A stretch of 64,000 bases of DNA. Origin: an uncultured Winogradskyella sp. GTDB lineage: Bacteria; Bacteroidota; Bacteroidia; Flavobacteriales; Flavobacteriaceae. Shown piece after piece: positions 26,843 to 35,715 of the stretch. Both the position numbers and the translations under genes were made by a program. The stretch's first letter is position 1. Each line of letters starts with the position of its first letter. The stretch spans positions 1-64,000 of the forward strand of contig NZ_CANLYI010000013.1 in the NCBI RefSeq assembly GCF_947495255.1, read 5' to 3'. The notes beneath the pieces are model-generated. The model was not told the origin of the DNA. It was given only the letters and a program-made list of their open reading frames with translations, and made no database searches.

Positions 26843-27814
26843 ATGAAAAAATTAATTTTACTTTTAGCTATTTCTATCCTAGCACTTGGCTGCTCGAGTA
26901 GTGATGATTCAGGCAGCTCAAGCTGTCCTAAACCTACCAACCTTGATGTTAATAACATCACCAACACAACAGCTACATTTAGCTGGAGTTACGAAGTAGA
27001 CTCTGCTTTGTTTCAAATAGAGTATGGTCCATTTGGTTTTACACAAGGCTCTGGAACGACTTTAACGATACCTGAACCTTATGTTCATATCGAAAATCTT
27101 TTGGAACAAACACAATACACCTTTTATGCACGAGTTTTCTGTAATGAGTCTAACGAATACAGCAGTTGGTCAACACCTTTTAACTTTGTTACCTTAAATT
27201 ATAATCCTTATTGTAATGACCCTGGAAATCTTTATGTACAACCCTACAATAATTCTGTAAGTTATAATTACATAGACTTAGCATGGTCTGATGGAGATTT
27301 TGATGGCTCACAAATTCAACATGGTACGGAGGGTTTTACATTAGGATCAGGAACCATAACAACATATGATGAGACAATATATCCTAGTAATGCTAGAATA
27401 AGTGGCTTAAACTCTGATACATCTTACGACTTTTATGTACGTAATACTTGTGGTGAAAGTGGTTATAGTTCTTGGGTAGGTCCTGTAACTCACAGCACTT
27501 TGGAAGACCCTTTAAATCCTAGCTGTTTAGACCCTATTAATTTTACTTTAGACCAGATTTATACTACTGCTCAAGGATCAGACGTATTAGTTTTTAGTTG
27601 GGACTCTATGAATGGTGAAAACACATGGCAATTACACAAAGTTGGTTCTGGAGACCCTATAGGTTCTGGGACAACAATAGACACAAGTTACAATCCAATT
27701 CAATTAACAAATCACACGTATACAGACGCAGTTTATGACTTTTATATTAGAGCTAACTGCGGCACTAACGGTTATAGTGATTGGGTAGGTCCAATTACAG
27801 TTACTGGACCATAA
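26843..27814 (+). CDS. lipoprotein with fibronectin type III repeats
   Basis: A 323-residue lipoprotein with a signal ending in ALGC. Three fibronectin type III-like units follow, each beginning CPKPTNL, CNDPGNL or CLDPINF and containing TQYTFYARVFC, TSYDFYVRNTC or AVYDFYIRANC, then YS.W..P. The repeats are regularly spaced at roughly 95-105 residues. By type it is a surface-exposed adhesion or binding protein; no catalytic domain is present. The ATG at 26843 is used; the GTG at 26819 overlaps a promoter element. A strong terminator follows at 27840. Confidence 0.85.
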   Translation: MKKLILLLAISILALGCSSSDDSGSSSCPKPTNLDVNNITNTTATFSWSYEVDSALFQIEYGPFGFTQGSGTTLTIPEPYVHIENLLEQTQYTFYARVFCNESNEYSSWSTPFNFVTLNYNPYCNDPGNLYVQPYNNSVSYNYIDLAWSDGDFDGSQIQHGTEGFTLGSGTITTYDETIYPSNARISGLNSDTSYDFYVRNTCGESGYSSWVGPVTHSTLEDPLNPSCLDPINFTLDQIYTTAQGSDVLVFSWDSMNGENTWQLHKVGSGDPIGSGTTIDTSYNPIQLTNHTYTDAVYDFYIRANCGTNGYSDWVGPITVTGP

Positions 27815-27839
27815 TAAATTAAAAATAATACGAAGTATA

Positions 27840-27878
27840 AAAAAGCCTTTAGAATTGTCTAAAGGCTTTTTGTTTTTT
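27840..27878 (+). terminator. rho-independent terminator
   Basis: AAAAAGCCTTTAG pairs perfectly with CTAAAGGCTTTTT and a T-rich tract follows. Ends the fibronectin-III lipoprotein transcript. Confidence 0.85.
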
Positions 27879-28010
27879 AGAATTTAAATGATATTACGGT
27901 TATTTAAGAGCCTTCTACTTGTTTGTTTTCCAAGATTCTGTATTGGTTAAGTGCTTCCAATTTTAAATTATTAAACTTTACTACGCAAGTTTTTTATGAA
28001 AAGCACATCT

Positions 28011-28045
28011 AAAAACGAATAGTTAACACCTAACTATTCGTTTTT
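28011..28045. terminator. terminator-like hairpin just before the T9SS gene
   Basis: AAAAACGAATAGTTA pairs perfectly with TAACTATTCGTTTTT around an ACACC loop, ending 18 bases before the TTG start at 28064. Flanking A and T runs make it bidirectional. No gene lies between it and the terminator at 27840, so it could be an attenuator of the next gene or the end of an unseen small RNA. Confidence 0.65.
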
Positions 28046-28063
28046 AAGATTAAAAAAAAAGCT

Positions 28064-30247
28064 TTGCAGAAAAACCACATCCTCTATTCTATTATTCTCT
28101 TTTTAACTTCATCACAAGCCTATTCACAATTATGTGAAGGCAGCTTAGGAGATCCTGTCGTTGAAATCAATTTTGGTTCTGGTACAAATAGAGGTGCTGC
28201 TTTAGGTGCAGATATTACAGCATTTACGTATAGTGCTTCTGGCACATTAGATGAAGGCGAATATACCATAGCCAACACTACAAGTGGCTTAAAAGATAAT
28301 GCATGGCATACAACAACTGATCATACAGGTGACAGTAATGGTTATATGATGGTTATAAATAGTGCTGTACTTGCAAACGAAGGAGTTTTCTATACAAAAA
28401 CAGTAACTGGACTCTGCGCTAATACTACATTTGAATTTTCCGCATGGTTAATGAACATAATGAATCCATCTGCAGGTACAGATGAATACCATCCAGATGT
28501 CACCTTTAGAATAAGTGATACTTCAGGTAATATTCTAGGTTCCTACAACACAGGAGACATTGCACAATCCTCATCTGGAGTTTGGCAACAATATGGTTTC
28601 TTTTTTACATTAGATGCTGAAACTGAAGTTGTAATTACTATGCTAAATTCTGCACCAAGTGCACATCCAGGAAATGATATTGCGTTAGATGATATTGCTT
28701 TTAGACCTTGTGGTCCAACTATTAGCAATTCAATTGAAGACGAAGAAATTAATAGTATTAGTGTTTGTCAAAACGACAATGTGAGTTACACCTTTCAAAC
28801 AACCATTTCAGACGGCTATTCTAATCCACAATATCAATGGCAATATTCAGGTGATTTCGGATTAACTTGGATAGATATCGCAGGCGCAACATCATTATAT
28901 TATACATATACTGACACCAGCACAGCCGGAATATTTTATTATCGCATTACTGCAGCGAATGGTAGTAATATAAATTCTTCATCTTGTCGTATAACTTCAG
29001 AAGAAATATTTGTGGAAGTATTTGAAACACCAGAAGCTTTAACTGGAGAATCCGAACAATTGTTTTGCACAACTCAAAATCCTACGATAAGCGATATTGA
29101 AGTGAACGCAATGGCAATTTGGTATGATGCAGAAAGTAATGGAACTATATTGCCTAATACAACTAACTTAATTGATGGAGCAACGTATTATGCGAAAAAA
29201 GAAACCATTAGTGGCTGCGAAAGCGATGAGATTTTTGCTGTTTCTGTGAGTATTGTTTCTCCAACTCTTATTGTAAATAATATCTCTACTATTGCATGTG
29301 ATACCAATAATGACAATATTGAAATTATTGACTTAACGGCCTTTGAGCCAGAAATAACAAACTGCAACGATTGTATATTTAGTTATTTTACATCACAAAC
29401 CGATGCCGAAAATTATTCCGAAGACGGTTTAATTCTTACACCTACCAATTTTGAATGGACTATAGATTCTAATACCATTTTCACTAGAATAGATTCCTCT
29501 GATAATTGCTATCAAATTGCTGAAATTTCAATTAATTTAGAAACATCTCCTACTATTCCAATTGATGATTATGTTAGCATTTGTGAAGGTTATAATTCTG
29601 TAGTAATTGATGCTGGATATGGATTTAATGATTATTTATGGTCAACAGGAGAAACCTCACAGACCATTACTATAACAAGCGAAAATCTTGGAACCTATTG
29701 GGTTTCTGTAACTGAAGATTATGGGACTTATGCCTGTACTTCTACAAATGAATTTGAAGTAATAATATCTAATTCTGCTATTATTTCTAATATTGAAATT
29801 GAAGATTGGACGGATAATGATAATTCTATCACAATCTATTTATCGGATTTAAGTCTAGGTAATTATGAATATTCAATAGATGATTTAAACTACCAAGACA
29901 GCAATAGCTTTAATGGTTTAAGTTCAGGAGAATACACAGTTTATGTGAGAGATAAAAATGGATGTGGTATTATTCAAGAAGTTGTTTACCTTTTAAATTA
30001 CCCTAAGTTTTTTACACCAAATGGTGATGGCACAAACGACACTTGGTATATAAAAGATGCATTATCTGAACCAACGTTAATGGTTAAAATTTATAACAGA
30101 TACGGTAAACTCTTAAAAACGCTAGACGCCAATTCAGTTTGGGACGGTACTTATGGCGGAAACAAACTACCAACATCAGATTATTGGTTTGTTGTAACTA
30201 GAGCCAGTGGCAGAAACTATAGAGGGCATTTCTCTTTAAAAAGATAA
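28064..30247 (+). CDS. T9SS type B sorting domain surface protein
   Basis: A 727-residue secreted protein. The signal peptide ends around AYSQ (residue 22). An N-terminal beta-sandwich (about 25-215, with TFEFSAWLMN and IALDDIAFRPC) resembles carbohydrate- or ligand-binding jelly rolls. Ig-like repeats with conserved Cys follow, and the C-terminal 85 residues (FFTPNGDGTNDTWYI, IYNRYGKLLKTL, WDGTYGGNKLPTSDYW) are the gliding-motility-associated type B T9SS sorting domain. By family it is exported by the type IX system and attached to the cell surface. No ATG is available, so TTG is the start. It sits directly downstream of a terminator-like hairpin. Confidence 0.85.
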   Translation: MQKNHILYSIILFLTSSQAYSQLCEGSLGDPVVEINFGSGTNRGAALGADITAFTYSASGTLDEGEYTIANTTSGLKDNAWHTTTDHTGDSNGYMMVINSAVLANEGVFYTKTVTGLCANTTFEFSAWLMNIMNPSAGTDEYHPDVTFRISDTSGNILGSYNTGDIAQSSSGVWQQYGFFFTLDAETEVVITMLNSAPSAHPGNDIALDDIAFRPCGPTISNSIEDEEINSISVCQNDNVSYTFQTTISDGYSNPQYQWQYSGDFGLTWIDIAGATSLYYTYTDTSTAGIFYYRITAANGSNINSSSCRITSEEIFVEVFETPEALTGESEQLFCTTQNPTISDIEVNAMAIWYDAESNGTILPNTTNLIDGATYYAKKETISGCESDEIFAVSVSIVSPTLIVNNISTIACDTNNDNIEIIDLTAFEPEITNCNDCIFSYFTSQTDAENYSEDGLILTPTNFEWTIDSNTIFTRIDSSDNCYQIAEISINLETSPTIPIDDYVSICEGYNSVVIDAGYGFNDYLWSTGETSQTITITSENLGTYWVSVTEDYGTYACTSTNEFEVIISNSAIISNIEIEDWTDNDNSITIYLSDLSLGNYEYSIDDLNYQDSNSFNGLSSGEYTVYVRDKNGCGIIQEVVYLLNYPKFFTPNGDGTNDTWYIKDALSEPTLMVKIYNRYGKLLKTLDANSVWDGTYGGNKLPTSDYWFVVTRASGRNYRGHFSLKR

Positions 30248-30258
30248 TAAACAGTTAG

Positions 30259-30606
30259 TTAACCATAAGGATTAAAACTCATAATCCATTGATGGATTTG
30301 AAATTGAAAAATATAAAATAATAGTACAAGTCCAAATAAGGTATAAACTATTTTAAAATTATAATATTTAGCTTTTAAACAATGAATACATAAAATAATA
30401 ATGATTGAAAAAAAAGGTACAATGATGTATGAAGGAAAAGCGGCATAATCATTTAATAATTTGGGTAGTAGTGGGCTTTTTGGTTCATGAAAAAAAAGCG
30501 TAAAAATTTCTGCATATTTAATAAACATTAAAGCCGAATACAATAATGTGATTATCGTAATCGGCTTTAAATTTTTAATGTTTTTGAAATCGAAAGGTTC
30601 ACTCAT
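30259..30606 (-). CDS. hypothetical small membrane protein
   Basis: A 115-residue protein with three hydrophobic helices (about 16-35, 58-75 and 85-103) and a short polar N terminus. I recognise no family. It converges on the T9SS gene with a 12-base gap and lies 32 bases after ftsY on the same strand, so it may be at the end of the ftsY transcript. Function unknown. Confidence 0.6.
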   Translation of the reverse strand: MSEPFDFKNIKNLKPITIITLLYSALMFIKYAEIFTLFFHEPKSPLLPKLLNDYAAFPSYIIVPFFSIIIILCIHCLKAKYYNFKIVYTLFGLVLLFYIFQFQIHQWIMSFNPYG

Positions 30607-30638
30607 GCTAATGAGATTCGTGTTTTCACAGGAATTTA

Positions 30639-31613
30639 TTATTTAAAGAAAGAATCTACAAATTCATATTTATTAAATACTTGTAAGTCTTCAATACCTT
30701 CACCTACGCCTATATACTTTACAGGTATTTGAAATTGATCACTAATACCAATTACTACACCACCTTTTGCCGTACCATCTAATTTAGTTACTGCTAAAGA
30801 AGTTACTTCTGTTGCAGCTGTAAATTGTTTAGCTTGTTCAAAGGCATTTTGACCTGTTGAGCCATCTAAAACCAAAAGCACATCGTGAGGTGCATCCGCA
30901 ACCACTTTTTGCATTACTCGTTTTACTTTTGTTAACTCATTCATTAAGTTAATCTTATTATGTAAACGACCTGCTGTATCAATAATAATAATATCTGCAT
31001 CTTGGTTAACTCCAGATTGCAAAGCATCAAACGCCACTGATGCAGGATCAGAACCCATTTCTTGTCTAATCATTGGTACGTCTACGCGATCTGCCCAAAC
31101 TTGTAATTGATCTATTGCAGCAGCTCTAAAGGTATCTGCAGCACCAAGTACGACTTTCAAACCTTGCTTTTTAAACTGATAGGCTAATTTACCAATAGTG
31201 GTTGTTTTACCAACACCATTTACTCCCACGACCATAAGTACATAAGGTGTTTTAGAACCATCCGCTTGTTTTGGTAATTCTGGAATAGTATATTCTGTCT
31301 CTTCGCCAGATTTAGTTTCTGACAATAAGGCTGCAATTTCTTCTCTTAGAATTTTATTAAGTTCTGAAGTTCCTAAATACTTATCTTTTGCAACACGCTC
31401 TTCAATTCTGGTGATTACTTTTAATGTAGTGTCTACACCAACATCACTTGTAACTAAGATTTCTTCAAGATTATCTAAAACGTCATCATCAACTTTAGAC
31501 TTTCCGGCTACTGCTTTATTTAATTTATTGAAAAAAGACGACTTAGATTTCTCTAAACCTTTATCTAGGGTTTCTTTCTTGTCTGAAGAGAATATTTTTT
31601 TAAAAAAACTCAT
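30639..31613 (-). CDS. ftsY: signal recognition particle receptor FtsY
   Basis: GTPase that docks the signal recognition particle at the membrane for co-translational insertion. The 324-residue protein has a short charged N-terminal region, the N domain (45-100), and the GTPase motifs G1 GVNGVGKTT at 130-138, DTFRAAAIDQL, DTAGR (IIDTAGRLHN) and TKLDGTAKGG. Length is that of the Bacteroidota form, lacking the long acidic A domain. It lies downstream of rpmB-rpmG-DUF4295, as is usual in the phylum, but a terminator and a 198-base gap separate it from them. Confidence 0.96.
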   Translation of the reverse strand: MSFFKKIFSSDKKETLDKGLEKSKSSFFNKLNKAVAGKSKVDDDVLDNLEEILVTSDVGVDTTLKVITRIEERVAKDKYLGTSELNKILREEIAALLSETKSGEETEYTIPELPKQADGSKTPYVLMVVGVNGVGKTTTIGKLAYQFKKQGLKVVLGAADTFRAAAIDQLQVWADRVDVPMIRQEMGSDPASVAFDALQSGVNQDADIIIIDTAGRLHNKINLMNELTKVKRVMQKVVADAPHDVLLVLDGSTGQNAFEQAKQFTAATEVTSLAVTKLDGTAKGGVVIGISDQFQIPVKYIGVGEGIEDLQVFNKYEFVDSFFK

Positions 31614-31756
31614 TTATTTTAGTTTAAAAGTTAAAGTTTAAATGTCTTTAAACTTTTTTATGACTTAGTTAGTTAAGCATACTGTCAAAACCAAAAGCAA
31701 CAACCTTGCCCTTAATGAATTACTGCTAAGTTGTCATAACTGTTCAAATATAGCCA

Positions 31757-31788
31757 TAAAAAAACTGCTTTCATAAGAAAGCAGTTTA
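31757..31788 (-). terminator. terminator of the rpmB-rpmG-DUF4295 operon
   Basis: Read on the minus strand, AAACTGCTTTC pairs with GAAAGCAGTTT with a TTAT loop, then a run of T follows. It stands 24 bases after the DUF4295 stop, so ftsY is probably transcribed separately or by read-through. Confidence 0.75.
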
Positions 31789-31811
31789 GTAAATCTATAT
31801 GTAAATAAAGA

Positions 31812-31964
31812 TTATTTTTTGTTTAAAAAGTCATTGACAAACTCTGGTGCCATTACTGATTCTACAAACATGTAAGCTCCAGTTTTTGGTGATTTAACCA
31901 TTTTTATCGCTTTTGTCAAACGCTTTGATCCTGTCTGTAAAGACGCTACTGATTTCTTTGCCAT
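31812..31964 (-). CDS. DUF4295 family protein
   Basis: A 50-residue basic protein: MAKKSVASLQTGSKRL, then MVKSPKTGAYMFVESV, ending NDFLNKK. DUF4295 is a Bacteroidota-specific family encoded beside rpmG; it is thought to be ribosome-associated from its conserved position and basic charge. The start is 6 bases after the rpmG stop. It is easily missed because of its small size. A terminator follows. Confidence 0.9.
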   Translation of the reverse strand: MAKKSVASLQTGSKRLTKAIKMVKSPKTGAYMFVESVMAPEFVNDFLNKK

Positions 31965-31970
31965 GTTTTC

Positions 31971-32153
31971 TTATTTTATCTCTTTATGAACTGTCATACG
32001 CTTAAGGATAGGATTAAATTTCTTAATCTCCATACGATCTGGCGTATTCTTCTTATTCTTTGTTGTAATGTATCTTGATGTTCCTGGTTGACCAGACGTT
32101 TTGTGCTCTGTGCACTCTAAGATAACTTGTATTCTATTTCCTCTTTTTGCCAT
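31971..32153 (-). CDS. rpmG: 50S ribosomal protein L33
   Basis: A 60-residue L33: [20 protein letters not shown], then [20 protein letters not shown] and the [11 protein letters not shown] end. It lacks the four-cysteine zinc ribbon of the C+ form, having only the Cys in LECT, so it is the zinc-free type. Co-transcribed with rpmB (32 bases apart) and DUF4295. Confidence 0.97.
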   Translation of the reverse strand: MAKRGNRIQVILECTEHKTSGQPGTSRYITTKNKKNTPDRMEIKKFNPILKRMTVHKEIK

Positions 32154-32185
32154 TGTAAATTGACTTAAGCGTTAAATAAACGCTA

Positions 32186-32422
32186 TTATTTGTAAAATCC
32201 TTTTGCTCTAGCTTCTTTTAACATCGCTTCGATACCAATTTTATTGATAGTCTTTAATGCTGATGTAGAAACTTTTAATGTTACCCACTTATCTTCTTCA
32301 GGAATGTAAAAACGTTTTTTGATTAAATTTGCATCAAATCTACGTTTTGTTCTATTCATAGCGTGAGAAACATTGTTTCCAACCATCGCTTTTTTCCCAG
32401 TAAGTTCACAAACTCTTGACAT
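32186..32422 (-). CDS. rpmB: 50S ribosomal protein L28
   Basis: A 78-residue L28: MSRVCELTGKKAMVGNNVSH at the start, then RRFDANLIKKRFYIPEEDKW and the VSTSALKTINKIG end. First gene of the rpmB-rpmG-DUF4295 cluster. A promoter of the Bacteroidota type lies 130 bases upstream, giving a leader of about 124 bases. Confidence 0.97.
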   Translation of the reverse strand: MSRVCELTGKKAMVGNNVSHAMNRTKRRFDANLIKKRFYIPEEDKWVTLKVSTSALKTINKIGIEAMLKEARAKGFYK

Positions 32423-32551
32423 TGTTTTCTTTCTTTAGGTGTATTATTGTTTTTCTGTCAACTCTTAATCTTTCTTAATTTTTAAAGGAATTTCCTATAA
32501 ACATTAGTATTAAGAATCTAATATCCAAACATAGATATTTTAAACAGGGTG

Positions 32552-32581
32552 CAAATTTAATAAAACTTTGAGGTTTAGCAA
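32552..32581 (-). promoter_or_regulatory. promoter of the rpmB operon
   Basis: On the minus strand TTG (32579-32581), 19 bases, then TAAATTTG (32552-32559), an excellent fit to TTG-N17-23-TAnnTTTG. The implied leader before rpmB is about 124 bases, long enough for a ribosomal-protein autoregulatory structure. Confidence 0.6.
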
Positions 32582-32600
32582 AAATAAATATATACTTTTT

Positions 32601-33839
32601 TTAAATTTCTTTTAGAAGCATCTCAAAAGCCTTGTTTGCGGCTCTCCCAATCACTTTTTCTCGGAGGTTTCCAAAGTCAAAAACTTTCGAAAACACCTTG
32701 TCTTTTGTAGCGATAGCAATCCAAACAGTTCCAACTTCTGCATCCGAATCTCCTTTTGCTGGCCCTGCATTACCTGTAGTACTTAAAGCATAATCGGTAT
32801 TAAATAATGCTCTTACACTCTTTGCCATGGCTTCTGCGACTTCTTTACTCACCACAGAATGTTTATTTATAACCTCTTCAGACAACCCCAAAACTTTAAC
32901 TTTAGATGCTGTCGCATACGTCACAACACTTCCTTCAAAATAAGCTGAAGCTCCTGCATTTGCCGTAAATGATTCTGCAATTCGACCACCTGTACAACTT
33001 TCTGCTATAGCTAATGTTTTTCCTAATTTGGTTAATCGCTTTCCTATTATAGATTCAATAGATTCATCTTCCTCAAATCCCACAAAAATATCTTCGATTT
33101 GCGGTAAGAGTAAATTGACTTGCTTCTTAATTTCATCTTCAAGTACTTTTTTATCTAAAGACTTTCCTGATAATCGCAAACGCACACGACCTAAACTTGG
33201 TAAATAGGCTAATTTTATAAAATTAGGTAAATCCTCTTCCCATTTTGAAATATCTTCTGCTAATGCACTTTCCCCTTTACCATAAGTTAAAATGGTTTTG
33301 TGCATTATATAAGGAAAGTTAAATTGCTCTCTTAATTTAGGAATGACTTGTTCTGAAATTAAAGCCTTCATTTCATAAGGTACACCTGGTAGCGACACAA
33401 ATACTTTTCCGTTTTTCTCTAACCACATGCCTGGAGCTGTACCATTATGGTTCATTAAAACGCTAGCTTTAGATGGCACTAATGCTTGTTGTTTGTTAAC
33501 CTCTAAAAGTGGCGCAGAACTCCATTTAGAAAATATTTGCTCTACATTAGCTAAAACAGCTTTGTCCTCAACTAGTGTATCGTTAAAGTACTCGCAAATG
33601 GTATGCTTAGTAATATCATCTTTAGTTGGTCCTAAACCACCAGTTATGATTATGATATCAGCATTTGCTTCGGCTTCTTTTAAAGCCTGAAGAATATGAG
33701 ATTTTTCATCTTGAATAGATGTAATCTGATAAATTGAAATCCCATATTTATTGAATTCCTTACCTATATATGCAGAATTTGTATCTACAATTTGACCAAT
33801 GAGAATTTCATCGCCAATGGTGATAATTTCGGCTTGCAT
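32601..33839 (-). CDS. cinA: CinA family protein (competence/damage-inducible)
   Basis: A 412-residue protein with two domains. The N-terminal part is a molybdopterin-binding-like (MoCF) fold (IGDEILIGQIVDTNSAYIGK, GGLGPTKDD), which in CinA is an ADP-ribose/NMN-related pyrophosphatase. The C-terminal part is a nicotinamide mononucleotide deamidase-like domain (AESCTGGRIAESF, STTGNAGPAKGD). The family recycles pyridine nucleotides; the competence link is historical. It begins 1 base from the Hpt gene stop, so both are co-transcribed. Confidence 0.95.
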   Translation of the reverse strand: MQAEIITIGDEILIGQIVDTNSAYIGKEFNKYGISIYQITSIQDEKSHILQALKEAEANADIIIITGGLGPTKDDITKHTICEYFNDTLVEDKAVLANVEQIFSKWSSAPLLEVNKQQALVPSKASVLMNHNGTAPGMWLEKNGKVFVSLPGVPYEMKALISEQVIPKLREQFNFPYIMHKTILTYGKGESALAEDISKWEEDLPNFIKLAYLPSLGRVRLRLSGKSLDKKVLEDEIKKQVNLLLPQIEDIFVGFEEDESIESIIGKRLTKLGKTLAIAESCTGGRIAESFTANAGASAYFEGSVVTYATASKVKVLGLSEEVINKHSVVSKEVAEAMAKSVRALFNTDYALSTTGNAGPAKGDSDAEVGTVWIAIATKDKVFSKVFDFGNLREKVIGRAANKAFEMLLKEI

Positions 33840-34181
33840 TTATAGTCCGAAATCGGATTTAATCTCATTTACCGCATTATCTACAGCTGTTAACACAGCT
33901 ATAAGTTGCTCGTCAACATTTTTGTCTCCTTGCTCAAACTTTCCCCAATCTTGTACTTCAATCAAGGTGTCTAAAACACCAAGTTCAAATAAATCTATTG
34001 TTGGTTTCATTTTATGAGCCGCTTGGTAAACTTCTTTGTAATCTTTTGCTGGTACTGCCGTTCTTAAACGCTCAGCATCTTCTGGTACTTCTTCTAAAAA
34101 AGCGGCTGCTATCGCTAAAACGAAATCTTCGTCATTTTCAGCCATTTCTCTTACTCTATCTAACTTATAATGTTGTGACAT
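33840..34181 (-). CDS. Hpt domain phosphotransfer protein
   Basis: A 113-residue stand-alone histidine phosphotransfer domain: helical throughout, with the phospho-accepting His56 in AAHKMKPTIDLFEL. It should relay phosphate between a hybrid kinase and a response regulator, neither of which is in the window. Directly adjacent to the FAH gene upstream and cinA downstream with no gap, so it belongs to their operon. Confidence 0.9.
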   Translation of the reverse strand: MSQHYKLDRVREMAENDEDFVLAIAAAFLEEVPEDAERLRTAVPAKDYKEVYQAAHKMKPTIDLFELGVLDTLIEVQDWGKFEQGDKNVDEQLIAVLTAVDNAVNEIKSDFGL

Positions 34182-34793
34182 TTATTTAATTTTTATTGAA
34201 AACATTTCCTCGTCTTCAAGATATCCTATTAATCGATCTTCTGCAAAAACCTTACCAACTCCTGCAGGTGTGCCTGTAAAGATAATATCTCCAATTTTTA
34301 AAGTGAAATATTTTGACACATATTCTATAATTTCGTCAATTTTCCACAGCATTAGTTCAGTATTACCTGTTTGAACGACTTCTTCATTCTTTTTTAAACT
34401 GAAATTAATGCTGTTTATATTCTGAAATTTGGTCTTTGGCAACCATTTACCTACAACAGCTGCACCATCAAAGGCCTTTGCTTTTTCCCATGGTAATCCT
34501 TTTGATTTTAATTGCGCCTGAAGGTCTCTCGCAGTAAAATCTATACCAAGCCCTATTTGGTCATAATATTTATGCGCAAATTTCTTATCTATATACTTCC
34601 CTACTTTATTAATCTTTACTAATACCTCAACTTCATGATGTACCTCATCTGAAAAATCAGGAATAAAAAACGGTTGTTTCTTTAATAAAATCGATGTGTC
34701 AGGCTTTAAAAAGATAACAGGATCTGTTGGTTTTTCGTTTTCTAATTCTTTAATGTGGTCTGTGTAATTACGACCGATACAGATTAATTTCAT
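34182..34793 (-). CDS. fumarylacetoacetate hydrolase family protein
   Basis: A 203-residue FAH-domain protein. The start MKLICIGRNYTDHIKEL and the EVHHEVEVLVKI metal-binding acidic cluster are typical; GIDFTARDLQAQLKSKGLPWEKAKAFDGA and IFTGTPAGVG complete the fold. The small size fits the acylpyruvase/oxaloacetate tautomerase group more than true fumarylacetoacetase. The ATG at 34793 is chosen; an upstream TTG adds two residues. It follows the exonuclease gene and abuts the Hpt gene. Confidence 0.92.
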   Translation of the reverse strand: MKLICIGRNYTDHIKELENEKPTDPVIFLKPDTSILLKKQPFFIPDFSDEVHHEVEVLVKINKVGKYIDKKFAHKYYDQIGLGIDFTARDLQAQLKSKGLPWEKAKAFDGAAVVGKWLPKTKFQNINSINFSLKKNEEVVQTGNTELMLWKIDEIIEYVSKYFTLKIGDIIFTGTPAGVGKVFAEDRLIGYLEDEEMFSIKIK

Positions 34794-34820
34794 GCTCAAT
34801 TTATTCGGTTATTTGGACTA

Positions 34821-35597
34821 TTAACTTAGCTTATTATTAAATTGTCTTAATTTAATTGCTGTCAATACTTTTTTAGTGTAAAGTGGAAAATCAGCATTTA
34901 GCAACCAACCAAAGTAACCAGGTTCTTTATCTAATACATCTAATACACGTTTTCCTTTATGCTTTCCAAAAGAAAAACATTCCTCACCTTCTTTGTTGAA
35001 TATTAAGAAGCCTGCAAAATCCGCGAATTTTTTACGCGAGCTAAATTCTGCCAAAAACTTAGTGTCATTTTCTAAATCCTCGTAGCGATCTAATTGTGCT
35101 TTTAGAACCTCATAAGTTGCCTTTGTGTCTGCTTCTGCACTGTGCGCATCTTCTAAACTCTTGTCGCAATAAAACTTATAAGCTGCAACTAACGTACGTT
35201 GTTCCATTTTATGAAAAATAGTTTGCACATCTACAGATTGCGTATTTTTCATATCAAAATCTACTTCTGCACGAAGCATTTCTTCAGCTAATAGAGGAAT
35301 ATCGAAACGATTAGAATTAAATCCTCCTAAATCGGAATCCTTAATCATATTATAAATCTCTTTAGATAATTCTTTAAAGGTTGGCTTACCAACTACATCA
35401 GCATCTGAAATTCCATGAATAGCCGTAACCTCTGCAGGAATTGGCATTTCAGGATTCACAACCCAAGTTTTGGCTTCTTCTTTGCCATCAGGATAGACTT
35501 TTAAGATTGAAATTTCTACGATTCTATCTTTTGATATATTGATTCCTGTAGTTTCTAAATCGAAAAAACAGATGGGTTTTGAGAGATTGAGTTGCAT
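34821..35597 (-). CDS. 3'-5' exonuclease with DUF3820-like tail
   Basis: A 258-residue DEDDh exonuclease of the DnaQ/epsilon type. Motif Exo I is FFDLETTG with Asp13 and Glu15; Exo II is GGFNSNRFDIPLL; the final His/Asp pair is in AHSAEADTKAT. The C-terminal 60 residues (CFSFGKHKGKRVLDVLDKEP, then WLLNADFPLYTKK) resemble the DUF3820 domain, of which a free copy lies at 10019. By family it trims single-stranded DNA or RNA ends. First gene of the operon leading to FAH, Hpt and cinA; a TACCTTTG element lies just upstream. Confidence 0.93.
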   Translation of the reverse strand: MQLNLSKPICFFDLETTGINISKDRIVEISILKVYPDGKEEAKTWVVNPEMPIPAEVTAIHGISDADVVGKPTFKELSKEIYNMIKDSDLGGFNSNRFDIPLLAEEMLRAEVDFDMKNTQSVDVQTIFHKMEQRTLVAAYKFYCDKSLEDAHSAEADTKATYEVLKAQLDRYEDLENDTKFLAEFSSRKKFADFAGFLIFNKEGEECFSFGKHKGKRVLDVLDKEPGYFGWLLNADFPLYTKKVLTAIKLRQFNNKLS

Positions 35598-35613
35598 TGT
35601 TCGTGATTTTTAA

Positions 35614-35621
35614 CAAAGGTA
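35614..35621 (-). promoter_or_regulatory. -7 element of the exonuclease operon
   Basis: On the minus strand TACCTTTG, matching TAnnTTTG, lies 17 bases before the ATG. The -33 element is not clear. Confidence 0.4.
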
Positions 35622-35715
35622 TGGAGATTAAAATAATTGCGTTAATTTTTCCTCTAATTTGAGTTTAAAAAATAAATGACCGAAATTAGCTATGTAAATA
35701 GATTTAGAACACTTT

